From positions 62,001 to 126,000 of the forward strand of contig NW_026947633.1 of assembly GCF_034190915.1 (NCBI RefSeq): a stretch of 64,000 bases of DNA, written 5' to 3'. The notes under the pieces were generated by a model. That model was not told where the DNA came from, ran no database searches, and worked only from the letters and a program-made list of their open reading frames with translations. This DNA is from Cavia porcellus. Taxonomy: Eukaryota > Chordata > Mammalia > Rodentia > Caviidae. Of this stretch, positions 13,021 to 24,932 are shown in pieces; position 1 is the stretch's first letter; the number at the start of each line of letters is the position of its first letter. The translations under genes were made by a program, and so were the position numbers.

Positions 13021-13686
13021 AGCAGTGAGAAAAACATCACGGGGTGGTGCGCATTGTATGGGTGTGTTACTTTAGATTCACCAGTAGGAGTGAGAAAAAC
13101 ATCACGTTTTGGTGCGCATTGTATGGGTGTGTGTTACATTACATTCACCAGTAGGAGTGAGAAAAACATCACGGGGTGGTGCGCATTGTATGGGTGTGTG
13201 TTACATTACATTCACAAGTAGGAGTGAGAAAAACATCACGGGGTGGTGCGCATTGTATGGGTGTGTGTTATATTACATTCACCAGTAGGAGTGAGAAAAA
13301 CATCACGGGGTGGTGCGCATTGTATGGGTGTGTGTTACATTACATTCACCAGTAGGAGTGAGAAAAACATCACGGGGTGGTGCGCATTGTATGGGTGTGT
13401 GTTACATTACATTCACCAGTATGAGTGAGAAAAACATCACAGGTTGGTGCGCATTGTATGGGTGTGTGTTACATTACATTCACCAGTAGGAGTGAGAAAA
13501 ACATCACGGGGTGGTGCGCATTGTATGGGTGTGTGTTACATTACATTCACTAGTAGGAGTGAGAAAAACATCACGGGGTGGTGCGCATTGTATGGGTGTG
13601 TGTTACATTACATTCACTAGTAGGAGTGAGAAAAACATCACGGGGTGGTGCGCATTGTATGGGTGTGTGTTATATTAGATTCACTA

Positions 13687-13896
13687 ATAGGAGTGAGAAA
13701 AACATCACGGTGTAGTGTGAATCGGAGGGTCTAAATTAGGATAGGCTGTGATTGGCAATGTAGGATGGAGAAAAGCACCACGGGGTGGTCAGCATGGGGA
13801 GGTCAGGGAACATGCAGTGGCAATGTAGGATAGGATTCAGAAAAACATCGCGGGGTGGTGCGAATTGTATGGGTGTGTGTTACATTACATTCACTA
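13687..13896 (+). repeat. Orphan type II diverged block
   Basis: Units: A 13687-13759, B 13760-13824, C 13825-13896. It has the type II changes (CTAAATTAGG, CACCACGGGG) but no type I block upstream. Only two cassette-type monomers (from 13,553) precede it, including the TTATATTAG unit that normally abuts type II. It shares GGCTGTGATTGG and GGATTCAG with the type II block at 21,958 and with no other copy, so the two are sisters. The left part of a cassette was probably lost by unequal exchange. Confidence 0.92.
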
Positions 13897-16800
13897 GTAG
13901 GAGTGAGAAAAACATCACGGGGTGGTGCGCATTGTATGGGTGTGTGTTACATTACATTCACTAGTAGGAGTGAGAAAAACATCACGGGGTGGTGTGCATT
14001 GTATGGGTGTGTGTTACATTACATTCACTAGTAGGAGTGAGAAAAACATCACGGGGTGGTGCGCATTGTATGGGTGTGTGTTACGTTACATTCACTAGTA
14101 GGAGAGAGAAAAACATCACGGGGTGGTGCGCATTGTATGGGTGTGTGTTACGTTTCATTCACTAGTAGGAGTGAGAAAAACATCACGGGGTGGTGCGCAT
14201 TGTATGGGTGTGTGTTACGTTACATTGACCAGTAGGAGTGAGAAAAACATCACGGGGTGGTGCGCATTGTATGGGTGTCTGTTACATTACATTCACCAGT
14301 AGGAGTGAGAAAAACATCACGGGGTGGTGCGCATTGTATGGGTGTGTGTTACATTACATTCCCCAGTAGGAGTGAGAAAAACATCACAGGGTGGTGCGCA
14401 TTGTATGGGTGTGTGTTACATTACATTCACCAGTAGGAGTGAGAAAAACATCACGGGGTGGTGCGCATTGTATGGGTGTGTGTTACATTACATTCACTAG
14501 TAGGAGTGAGAAAAACATCACGGGGTGGTGCGCATTGTATGGGTGTGTGTTACATTACATTCACTAGTAGGAGTGAGAAAAACATCACGGGGTGGTGCAC
14601 ATTGCATGGGTGTGTGTTACATTACATTCACTAGTAGGAGTGAGAAAAACATCACGGGGTGGTGCGCATTGTAACGGTGTGTGTTACATTACATTCACTA
14701 GTAGGAGTGAGAAAAACATCACGGGGTGGTGCGCATTGTATGGGTGTCTGTTACATTACATTCACTAGTAGGAGTGAGAAAAACATCACGGGGTGGTGCG
14801 CATTGTATGGGTGTGTGTTACATTACATTCACTAGTAGGAGTGAGAAAAACATCACGGGGTGGTGCGCATTGTATGGGTGTGTTACATTACATTCACTAG
14901 TAGCAGTGAGAAAAACATCACGGGGTGGTGCGCATTGTATGGGTGTGTGTTACATTACATTCACTAGAAGGAGTGAGAAAAACATCACGGGGTGGTGCGC
15001 ATTGTATGGGTGTGTGTTACATTACATTCACTAGTAGGAGTGAGAAAAACATCACGGGGTGGTGCGCATTGTATGGGTGTGTGTTACATTACATTCACCA
15101 GTAGGAGTGAGAAAAACATCACGGTGTGGTGCGCATTGTATGGGTGTGTGTTACGATACATTCACTAGTAGGAGTGAGAAAAACATCACGGGGTGGTGCG
15201 CATTGTATGGGTGTGTGTTACATTACATTCACAAGTAGGAGTGAGAAAAACATCACGGGGTGGTGCGCATTGTATGGGTGTCTGTTACATTAGATTCACC
15301 AGTAGGAGTGAGAAAAACATCACGGGGTGGTGCGCATTGTATGGGTGTGTGTTACATTACATTCACCAGTAGGAGTGAGAAAAACATCACGGGGTGGTGC
15401 GCATTGTATGGGTGTGTGTTACATTACATTCACCAGTAGGAGTGAGAAAAACATCACGGGGTGGTGCGCATTGTATGGGTGTTTGTTACGTTACATTCAC
15501 TAGTAGCATTGAGAAAAACATCACGGGGTGGTGCGCATTGTATGGGTGTGTGTTACATTACATTCACTAGTAGGAGTGAGAAAAACATAACGGGGTGGTG
15601 CGCATTGTATGGGTGTGTGTTACATTAGATTCACCAGTAGGAGTGAGAAAAACATCACGGGGTGGTGCGCATTGTATGGGTGTGTGTTACATTAGATTCA
15701 CCAGTAGGAGTGAGAAAAACATCACGGGGTGGTGCGCATTGTATGGGTGTGTTACTTTAGATTCACCAGTAAGAGTGAGAAAAACATCTCGTTTTGGTGC
15801 GCATTGTATGGTTGTGTGTTACATTACATTCACCAGTAGGAGTGAGAAAATCATCACGGGGTGGTGCGCATTGTATGGGTGTGTGTTACATTACATTCAC
15901 AAGTAGGAGTGAGAAAAACATCACGGGGTGGTGCGCATTGTATGGGTGTGTGTTACATTACATTCACCAGTAGGAGTGAGAAAAACATCACGGGGTGGTG
16001 CGCATTGTATGGGTGTGTGTTACATTACATTCACCAGTATGAGTGAGAAAAACATCACAGGTTGGTGCGCATTGTATGGGTGTGTGTTACATTACATTCA
16101 CCAGTAGGAGTGAGAAAAACATCACGGGGTGGTGCGCATTGCATGGGAGTGTGTTACATTACATTCACCAGTAGGAGTGAGAAAAAAATCACGGGGTGGT
16201 GCGCATTGCATGGGTGTGTGTTACATTACATTCACCAGTAGGAGTGAGAAAAACATCACCCGGTGGTGCGCATTGTAATGGTGTGTGTTACATTACATTC
16301 ACCAGTAGCAGTGAGAAAAACATCACGGGGTGGTGCGCATTGTATGGCTTTGTCTTACATTACATTCACCAGTAAGAGTGAGAAAAACATCACGGGGTGG
16401 TGCGCATTGTATGGGTGTGTGTTACATTACATTCACCAGTAGGAGTGAGAAAAACATCACGGGGTGGTGCGCATTGTATGGGTGTGTGTTACATTACCTT
16501 CACCAGTAGGAGTGAGAAAAACATCACGGGGTGGTGCGCATTGTATGGGTGTGTGTTACATTACATTCACCAGTAGGAGTGAGAAAAACATCACGGGGTG
16601 GTGCGCATTGTATGGGTGTGTGTTACATTATATTCACTAGTAGGAGTGAGAAAAACATCATGGGGTGGTGCGCATTGTATGGGTGTGTGTTACATTACAT
16701 TCACTAGTAGGAGTGAGAAAAACATCACGGGGTGGTGCGCATTGTATGGGTGTGTGTTACATTACATTCACTAGTAGGAGTGAGAAAAACATCACGGGGT

Positions 16801-17309
16801 GGTGTGCATTGTATGGGTGTGTGTTACATTACATTCACTAGTAGGAGTGAGAGAAACATCACGGGGTGGTGCGCATTGTATGGGTGTGTGTTACATTACA
16901 TTCACTCGTAGCAGTCAGAGAAACATCACGGGGTGGTGCGCATTGTATGGGTGTGTGTTACATTACATTCACTCGTAGCAGTGAGAAAAACATCACGGGG
17001 TGGTGCGCATTGTATGGGTGTGTGTTACGTTACATTCACTAGTAGGAGTGAGAAAAACATCACGGGGTGGTGCGCATTGTATGGGTGTGTGTTACGTTAC
17101 ATTCACTAGTAGGAGTGAGAAAAACATCACGGGGTGGTGCGCATTGTATGGGTGTGTGTTACGATACATTCACTAGTAGGAGTGAGAAAAACATCACGGG
17201 GTGGTGCGCATTGTATGGGTGTGTGTTACATTACATTCACTAGTAGGAGTGAGAAAAACATCACGGGGTGGTGCGCATTGTATGGGTGTGTGTTACATTA
17301 CATTCACTA
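13897..17309 (+). repeat. Canonical tract, 51 monomers
   Basis: The 3,413 bp equal 51 x 67 minus 4, matching two 65-bp units near 14,870 and 15,704. The tract includes GTAACGGTG (14,670), CACTAGAAGG (14,967), GTAGCATTGAG (about 15,505), CATAACGGGG (15,587) and CATCTCGTTTTGG (15,769). It then carries the full ordered variant series to the cassette at 17,310. No gene is seen. Confidence 0.93.
15769..17309 (+). repeat. 23-monomer ordered haplotype (1,541 bp), copy a
   Basis: It runs from a GTTTTGG monomer to the base before a type I block, exactly 23 x 67 bp. Markers in order: GTTTTGG; AAAATCATC; ACAAGTAGG; CAGTATGAG with CACAGGTTGG; GCATTGCATGG; CACCCGGTGG with GTAATGGTG; TATGGCTTTG; CAGTAAGAG; TTACCTTCACC; TTATATTCACTA with CATCATGGGG; GAGAGAAAC; CTCGTAGCAGTCAGAG; CTCGTAGCAGTGAG; TTACGTTAC twice; TTACGATAC. 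The copy is marked by CATCTCGTTTTGG and TATGGTTGTG at its start. Confidence 0.88.
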
Positions 17310-18064
17310 GTAGGAGTGAGAAAAACATCACGGGGTGGTGTGAATCGGAGGGTCTGAATTAGGATAGGCAGTGATTGGCAATGTAGGATGGAGAAAAGCA
17401 CCGCGGGGTGGTCAGCATGGGGAGGTCAGGGAACATGCAGTGGCAATGTAGGATAGGTTTCTGAAAAACATCGCGGGGTGGTGCGAATTGTATGGGTGTG
17501 TGTTACATTAGATTCACTAGTAGGAGTGAGAAAAACATCACGGGGCGGTGCGCATTGTATGGGTGTGCGTTACATTACATTCACTAATAGGAGTGAGAAA
17601 AACATCACTGGGTGGTGCGCATTGTATGGGTGTGTGTTACATTACATTCACTAGTAGGAGTGAGAAAAACATCACGGGGTGGTGCGCATTGTATGGGTGT
17701 GTGTTACATTACATTCACTAGTAGGAGTGAGAAAAACATCACCGGGTGGTGCGCATTGTATGGGTGTGAGTTACATTACATTCACTAGTAGGAGTGAGAA
17801 AAACATCACGGGGTGGTGCGCATTGTATGGGTGTGTGTTATATTAGATTCACTAATAGGAGTGAGAAAAACATCACGGTGTAGTGTGAATCGGAGGGTCT
17901 AAATTAGGATAGGCAGTGATTGGCAATGTAGGATGGAGAAAAGCACCACGGGGTGGTCAGCATGGGGAGGTCAGGGAACATGCAGTGGCAATGTAGGATA
18001 GGATTCTGAAAAACATCGCGGGGTGGTGCGAATTGTATGGGTGTGTGTTACATTACATTCACTA
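17310..18064 (+). repeat. Composite cassette: type I block, 5 monomers, type II block (755 bp)
   Basis: Type I block 17310-17519 (A 73, B 65, C 72 bp), five monomers 17520-17854, type II block 17855-18064. The spacer carries GGGGCGG, GTGCGTTAC, CACTGGGTGG, CACCGGGTGG with GTGAGTTAC, and TTATATTAG in the usual order. Confidence 0.93.
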
Positions 18065-21000
18065 GTAGGAGTGAGAAAAACATCACGGGGTGGTGCGCAT
18101 TGTATGGGTGTGTGTTACATTACATTCACTAGTAGGAGTGAGAAAAACATCACGGGGTGGTGCGCATTGTATGGGTGTGTGTTACATTACATTCACTAGT
18201 AGGAGTGAGAAAAACATCACGGGGTGGTGCGCATTGTATGGGTGTGTGTTACGTTACATTCAGTAGTAGGAGTGAGAAAAACATCACGGGGTGGTGCGCA
18301 TTGTATGGGTGTGTGTTACGTTTCATTCACTAGTAGGAGTGAGAAAAACATCACGGGGTGTTGCGCATTGTATGGGTGTGTGTTACGTTACATTCACTAG
18401 TAGGAGTGAGAAAAACATCACGGGGTGGTGCGCATTGTATGGGTGTGTGTTACGTTACATTCACTAGTAGGAGTGAGAAAAACATCACGGGGTGGTGCGT
18501 ATTGTATGGGTGTGTGTTACGTTACATTCACCAGTAAGAGTGAGAAAAACATCACGGGGTGGTGTGCATTGTATGGGTGCGTGTTACATTACATTCACCA
18601 GTAGGAGTGAGAAAAACATCACGGGGTGGTGCGCATTGTATGGGTGCGTGTTACCATACATTCACCAGTAGGAGTGAGAAAAACATCACGGCGTGGTGCG
18701 CATTGTATGGGTGTGTGTTACATTACATTCACCAGTAGCAGTGAGAAAAACATCACGAGGTGGTGCGCATTGCATGGGTGTGTGTTACATTACATTCAAC
18801 AGTAGGAGTGAGAAAAACATCACGGCGTGGTGCGCATTGTATGGGTTTGTGTTACATTACATTCACCAGTAGCAGTGAGAAAAACATCACGGGGTGGTGC
18901 GCATTGCATGGGTGTGTGTTACATTACATTCACCAGTAGGAGGGAGAAAAACATCACCCGGTGGTGCGCATTGTAATGGTGTGTGTTACATTACATTCAC
19001 CAGTAGCAGTGAGAAAAACATCAAGGGGTGGTGCGCATTGTATGGGTGTGTGTTACATTACATTCACTAGAAGGAGTGAGAAAAACATCACGGGGTGGTG
19101 CGCATTGTATGGGTGTGTGTTACATTACATTCACTAGTAGGAGTGAGAAAAACATCACGGGGTGGTGCGCATTGTATGGGTGTGTGTTACATTACATTCA
19201 CCAGTAGGAGTGAGAAAAACATCACGGTGTGGTGCGCATTGTATGGGTGTGTGTTACGATACATTCACTAGTAGGAGTGAGAAAAACATCACGGGGTGGT
19301 GCGCATTGTATGGGTGTGTGTTACATTACATTCACAAGTAGGAGTGAGAAAAACATCACGGGGTGGTGCGCATTGTATGGGTGTCTGTTACATTACATTC
19401 ACCAGTAGGAGTGAGAAAAACATCACGGGGTGGTGCGCATTGTATGGGTGTGTGTTACATTACATTCACCAGTAGGAGTGAGAAAAACATCACGGGGTGG
19501 TGCGCATTGTATGGGTGTGTGTTACATTACATTCACCAGTAGGAGTGAGAAAAACATCACGGGGTGGTGCGCATTGTATGGGTGTTTGTTACGTTACATT
19601 CACTAGTAGCATTGAGAAAAACATCACGGGGTGGTGCGCATTGTATGGGTGTGTGTTACGTTACATTCAGTAGTAGGAGTGAGAAAAACATCACGGGGTG
19701 GTGCGCATTGTATGGGTGTGTGTTACATTAGATTCACCAGTAGGAGTGAGAAAAACATCACGGGGTGGTGCGCATTGTATGGGTGTGAGTTACATTAGAT
19801 TCACCAGTAGGAGTGAGAAAAACATCACGGGGTGGTGCGCATTGTATGGGTGTGTTACTTTAGATTCACCAGTAGGAGTGAGAAAAACATCACGTTTTGG
19901 TGCGCATTGTATGGGTGTGTGTTACATTACATTCACCAGTAGGAGTGAGAAAATCATCACAGGGTGGTGCGCATTGTATGGGTGTGTGTTACATTACATT
20001 CACAAGTAGGAGTGAGAAAAACATCACGGGGTGGTGCGCATTGTATGGGTGTGTGTTACATTACATTCACCAGTAGGAGTGAGAAAAACATCACGGGGTG
20101 GTGCGCATTGTATGGGTGTGTGTTACATTACATTCACCAGTATGAGTGAGAAAAACATCACAGGTTGGTGCGCATTGTATGGGTGTGTGTTACATTACAT
20201 TCACCAGTAGGAGTGAGAAAAACATCACGGGGTGGTGCGCATTTTATGGGAGTGTGTTACATTACATTCACCAGTAGGAGTGAGAAAAAAATCACGGGGT
20301 GGTGCGCATTGCATGGGTGTGTGTTACATTACATTCACCAGTAGGAGTGAGAAAAACATCACCCGGTGGTGCGCATTGTAATGGTGTGTGTTACATTACA
20401 TTCACCAGTAGCAGTGAGAAAAACATCACGGGGTGGTGCGCATTGTATGGCTTTGTCTTACATTACATTCACCAGTAAGAGTGAGAAAAACATCACGGGG
20501 TGGTGCGCATTGTATGGGTGTGTGTTACATTACATTCACCAGTAGGAGTGAGAAAAACATCACGGGGTGGTGCGCATTGTATGGGTGTGTGTTACATTAC
20601 CTTCACCAGTAGGAGTGAGAAAAACATCACGGGGTGGTGCGCATTGTATGGGTGTGTGTTACATTACATTCACCAGTAGGAGTGAGAAAAACATCACGGG
20701 GTGGTGCGCATTGTATGGGTGTGTGTTACATTATATTCACTAGTAGGAGTGAGAAAAACATCATGGGGTGGTGCGCATTGTATGCGTGTGTGTTACATTA
20801 CATTCACTAGTAGGAGTGAGAAAAACATCACGGGGTGGTGCGCATTGTATGGGTGTGTGTTACATTACATTCACTAGTAGGAGTGAGAAAAACATCACGG
20901 GGTGGTGTGCATTGTATGGGTGTGTGTTACATTACATTCACTAGTAGGAGTGAGAGAAACATCACGGGGTGGTGCGCATTGTATGGGTGTGTGTTACATT

Positions 21001-21412
21001 ACATTCACTCGTAGCAGTCAGAGAAACATCACGGGGTGGTGCGCATTGTATGGGTGTGTGTTACATTACATTCACTCGTAGCAGTGAGAAAAACATCACG
21101 GGGTGGTGCGCATTGTATGGGTGTGTGTTACGTTACATTCACTAGTAGGAGTGAGAAAAACATCACGGGGTGGTGCGCATTGTATGGGTGTGTGTTACGT
21201 TACATTCACTAGTAGGAGTGAGAAAAACATCACGGGGTGGTGCGCATTGTATGGGTGTGTGTTACGATACATTCACTAGTAGGAGTGAGAAAAACATCAC
21301 GGGGTGGTGCGCATTGTATGGGTGTGTGTTACATTACATTCACTAGTAGGAGTGAGAAAAACATCACGGGGTGGTGCGCATTGTATGGGTGTGTGTTACA
21401 TTACATTCACTA
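18065..21412 (+). repeat. Canonical tract, 50 monomers
   Basis: The 3,348 bp equal 50 x 67 minus 2, with one 65-bp unit just before 19,872. After the cassette come TTACGTTAC and TTACGTTTC units, GCGTATTG with CAGTAAGAG (18,500-18,540), GTGCGTGTTAC units, GGCGTGG units and CATCAAGGGG (about 19,020). From 19,070 (CACTAGAAGG) the sequence repeats the region from 14,967 at a shift of 4,103 bp. No gene is seen. Confidence 0.93.
19872..21412 (+). repeat. 23-monomer ordered haplotype (1,541 bp), copy b
   Basis: Same marker order and identical length as the copy at 15,769. Private differences include CATTTTATGGGAG near 20,245 and TATGCGTG near 20,783. It abuts the type I block at 21,413. Confidence 0.88.
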
Positions 21413-22167
21413 GTAGGAGTGAGAAAAACATCACGGGGTGGTGTGAATCGGAGGGTCTGAATTAGGATAGGCAGTGATTGGCAATGTAGGATGGAGAAAA
21501 GCACCGCGGGGTGGTCAGCATGGGGAGGTCAGGGAACATGCAGTGGCAATGTACGATAGGTTTCTGAAAAACATCGCGGGGTGGTGCGAATTGTATGGGT
21601 GTGTGTTACATTAGATTCACTAGTAGGAGTGAGAAAAACATCACGGGGCGGTGCACATTGTATGGGTGTGCGTTACATTACATTCACTAATAGGAGTGAG
21701 AAAAACATCACTGGGTGGTGCGCATTGTATGGGTGTGTGTTACATTACATTCACTAGTAGGAGTGAGAAAAACATCACGGGGTGGTGCGCATTGTATGGG
21801 TGTGTGTTACATTACATTCACTAGTAGGAGTGAGAAAAACATCACCGGGTGGTGCGCATTGTATGGGTGTGAGTTACATTACATTCACTAGTAGGAGTGA
21901 GAAAAACATCACGGTTTGGTGCGCATTGTATGGGTGTGTGTTATATTAGATTCACTAATAGGAGTGAGAAAAACATCACGGTGTAGTGTGAATCGGAGGG
22001 TCTAAATTAGGATAGGCTGTGATTGGCAATGTAGGATGGAGAAAAGCACCACGGGGTGGTCAGCATGGGGAGGTCAGGGAACATGCAGTGGCAATGTAGG
22101 ATAGGATTCAGAAAAACATCGCGGGGTGGTGCGAATTGTATGGGTGTGTGTTACATTACATTCACTA
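21413..22167 (+). repeat. Composite cassette: type I block, 5 monomers, type II block (755 bp)
   Basis: Type I block 21413-21622, five monomers 21623-21957, type II block 21958-22167. The type II block shares GGCTGTGATTGG and GGATTCAG only with the orphan block at 13,687. The first spacer monomer has GTGCACATT in place of GTGCGCATT. Confidence 0.93.
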
Positions 22168-23976
22168 GTAGGAGTGAGAAAAACATCACGGGGTGGTGCG
22201 CATTGTATGGGTGTGTGTTACATTACATTCACTAGTAGGAGTGAGAAAAACATCACGGGGTGGTGTGCATTGTATGGGTGTGTGTTACATTACATTCACT
22301 AGTAGGAGTGAGAAAAACATCACGGGGTGGTGCGCATTGTATGGGTGTGTGTTACGTTCCATTCACTAGTAGGAGTGAGAAAAACATCACGGGGTGGTGC
22401 GCATTGTATGGGTGTGTGTTACGTTTCATTCACTAGTAGGAGTGAGAAAAACATCACGGGGTGGTGCGTATTGTATGGGTGTGTGTTACGTTACATTCAC
22501 CAGTAAGAGTGAGAAAAACATCACGGGGTGGTGCGCATTGTATGGGTGCGTGTTACATTACATTCACCAGTAGGAGTGAGAAAAACATCACGGGGTGGTG
22601 CGCATTGTATGGGTGCGTGTTACCATACATTCACCAGTAGGAGTGAGAAAAACATCACGGCGTGGTGCGCATTGTATGGGTGTGTGTTACATTACATTCA
22701 CCAGTAGCAGTGAGAAAAACATCACGAGGTGGTGCGCATTGCATGGGTGTGTGTTACATTACATTCACCAGTAGGAGTGAGAAAAACATCACGGCGTGGT
22801 GCGCATTGTATGGGTTTGTGTTACATTACATTCACCAGTAGCAGTGAGAAAAACATCACGGGGTGGTGCGCATTGCATGGGTGTGTGTTACATTACATTC
22901 ACCAGTAGGAGGGAGAAAAACATCACCCGGTGGTGCGCATTGTAATGGTGTGTGTTACATTACATTCACCAGTAGCAGTGAGAAAAACATCAAGGGGTGG
23001 TGCGCATTGTATGGCTTTGTGTTACATTACATTCACCAGTAAGAGTGAGAAAAACATCACGGGGTGGTGCGCATTGTATGGGTGTGTGTTACATTACATT
23101 CACCAGTAGGAGTGAGAAAAACATCACGGGGTGGTGCGCATTGTATGGGTGTGTGGTACATTACATTCACTAGTAGGAGTGAGAAAAACATCACGGGGTG
23201 CTGCGCATTGTATGGGTGTGTGTTACATTACATTCACTAGTAGGAGTGAGAAAAACATCACGGGGTGGTTCGCATTGTATGGGTGTGTGTTACATAACAT
23301 TCACTAGTAGGAGTGAGAAAAACATCACGGGGTGGTGCGCATTGTATGGGTGTGTGTTACATTACATTCACTAGTAGGAGTGAGAGAAACATCACGGGGT
23401 GGTGCGCATTGTATGGGTGTGTGTTACATTACATTCACTCGTAGCAGTCAGAGAAACATCACGGGGTGGTGCGCATTGTATGGGTGTGTGTTACATTACA
23501 TTCACTCGTAGCAGTGAGAAAAACATCACGGGGTGGTGCGCATTGTATGGGTGTGTGTTACGTTACATTCACTAGTAGGAGTGAGAAAAACATCACGGGG
23601 TGGTGCGTATTGTATGGGTGTGTGTTACGTTACATTCACTAGTAGGAGTGAGAAAAACATCACGGGGTGGTGCGCATTGCATGGGTGTGTGTTACGTTAC
23701 ATTCACTAGTAGGAGTGAGAAAAACATCACGGTGTGGTGCGCATTGTATGGGTGTGTGTTACGTTACATTCACTAGTAGCAGTGAGAAAAACATCACGGG
23801 GTGGTGAGCATTGTATGGGTGTTTGTTATGATACATTCACTAGTAGGAGTGAGAAAAACATCACGGGGTGGTGCGCATTGTATGGGTGTGTGTTACATTA
23901 CATTCACTAGTAGGAGTGAGAAAAACATCACGGGGTGGTGCGCATTGTATGGGTGTGTGTTACATTACATTCACTA
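22168..23976 (+). repeat. Canonical tract, 27 monomers
   Basis: The length is exactly 27 x 67 bp. It contains TTACGTTCC and TTACGTTTC units, GCGTATTG, GTGCGTGTTAC, GTTACCATAC, CATCAAGGGG (near 22,990), GTGTGGTAC (about 23,155), the GAGAGAAAC / CTCGTAGCAG trio (23,380-23,530) and a GTTATGATAC unit just before the next cassette. No gene is seen. Confidence 0.93.
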
Positions 23977-24932
23977 GTAGGAGTGAGAAAAACATCACGG
24001 GGTGGTGTGAATCGGAGGGTCTGAATTAGGATAGGCAGTGATTGGCAATGTAGGATGGAGAAAAGCACCGCGGGGTTGTCAGCATGGGGAGGTCAGGGAA
24101 CATGCAGTGGCAACGTAGGATAGGTTTCTGAAAAACATCGCGGGGTTGTGCGAATTGTATGGGTGTGTGTTACATTAGATTCACTAGTAGGAGTGAGAAA
24201 AACATCACGGGGCGGTGCACATTGTATGGGTGTGTGTTACATTACATTCACTAACAGGAGTGAGAAAAACATCACGGGGTGGTGCGCATTGTATGGGTGT
24301 GTGTTACATTATATTCACTAGTAGGAGTGAGAAAAACATCACGGGGTGGTGCGCATTGTATGGGTGTGTGTTACATTACATTCACTAGTAGGAGTGAGAA
24401 AAACATCACTGGGTGGTGCGCATTGTATGGGTGTGAGTTACATTACATTCACTAGTAGGAGTGAGAAAAACATCACGGGGTGGTGCGCATTGTATGGGTG
24501 TGTGTTACATTACATTCACTAATAGGAGTGAGAAAAACATCACGGGGTGTTGCGCATTGTATGGGTGTGTGTTACATTAGATTCACTAGTAGGAGTGAGA
24601 AAAACATCACGACGTGGTGCGCATTGCATGGGTGTGTGTTACATTACATTCACTAGTAGGAGTGAGAAAAACATCACTGGGTGGTGCGCATTGTATGGAT
24701 GTGTGTTACGTTACATTCACTAGTAGGAGTGAGAAAAACATCACGGTGTAGTGTGAATCGGAGGGTCTAAATTAGGATAGGCAGTGATTGGCAATGTAGG
24801 ATGGAGAAAAGCACCACGGGGTGGTCAGCATGGGGAGGTCAGGGAACATGCAGTGGCAATGTAGGATAGGATTCTGAAAAACATCGCGGGGTGGTGCGAA
24901 TTGTATGGGTGTGTGTTACATTACATTCACTA
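23977..24932 (+). repeat. Long composite cassette: type I block, 8 monomers, type II block (956 bp)
   Basis: Type I block 23977-24186, eight monomers 24187-24722 (536 bp), type II block 24723-24932. Compared with the 755-bp form it has exactly three extra monomers (201 bp). These include GGGGTGTTGCGC and CACGACGTGG units not seen in the short cassettes. The next monomer opens GTGCGAG instead of GTAGGAG, a variant shared only with the copy at 29,769. Confidence 0.93.

Larger units (their letters stand above)
4855..13686 (+). repeat. Canonical tract, 132 monomers, with repeated CACGTTTTGG series
   Basis: The 8,832 bp equal 132 x 67 minus 12, accounted for by six 65-bp units. Five of these (at about 6,796, 8,469, 10,075, 12,418 and 13,019) carry TTACTTTAG and each directly precedes a CACGTTTTGG monomer (starts 6861, 8534, 10140, 12483, 13084). 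The sixth, near 6,030, ends TTACATTAC. The trio GAGAGAAAC, CTCGTAGCAGTCAGAG, CTCGTAGCAGTGAG occurs at 7,940-8,090. No gene and no diverged block are present in these 8.8 kb. Confidence 0.93.
14967..19069 (+). repeat. 4,103-bp higher-order unit, copy 1 (with cassette)
   Basis: Several markers lie exactly 4,103 bp from their counterparts: the unit after CACTAGAAGG (14967 and 19070), the GTTTTGG monomer (15769 and 19872), type I (17310 and 21413) and type II (17855 and 21958). The segment therefore includes the 23-monomer haplotype and a whole cassette. Edges are approximate to a monomer or two. Confidence 0.82.
19070..22500 (+). repeat. 4,103-bp higher-order unit, copy 2 (with cassette)
   Basis: This copy of 14,967-18,530 follows copy 1 directly. 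After the cassette it has lost two monomers of the TTACGTTAC run, so the GCGTATTG / CAGTAAGAG markers are shifted by 3,969 bp (4,103 minus 134) instead of 4,103. Private changes include TACGATAGG in its type I block and CACGGTTTGG before its type II block. Confidence 0.8.
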
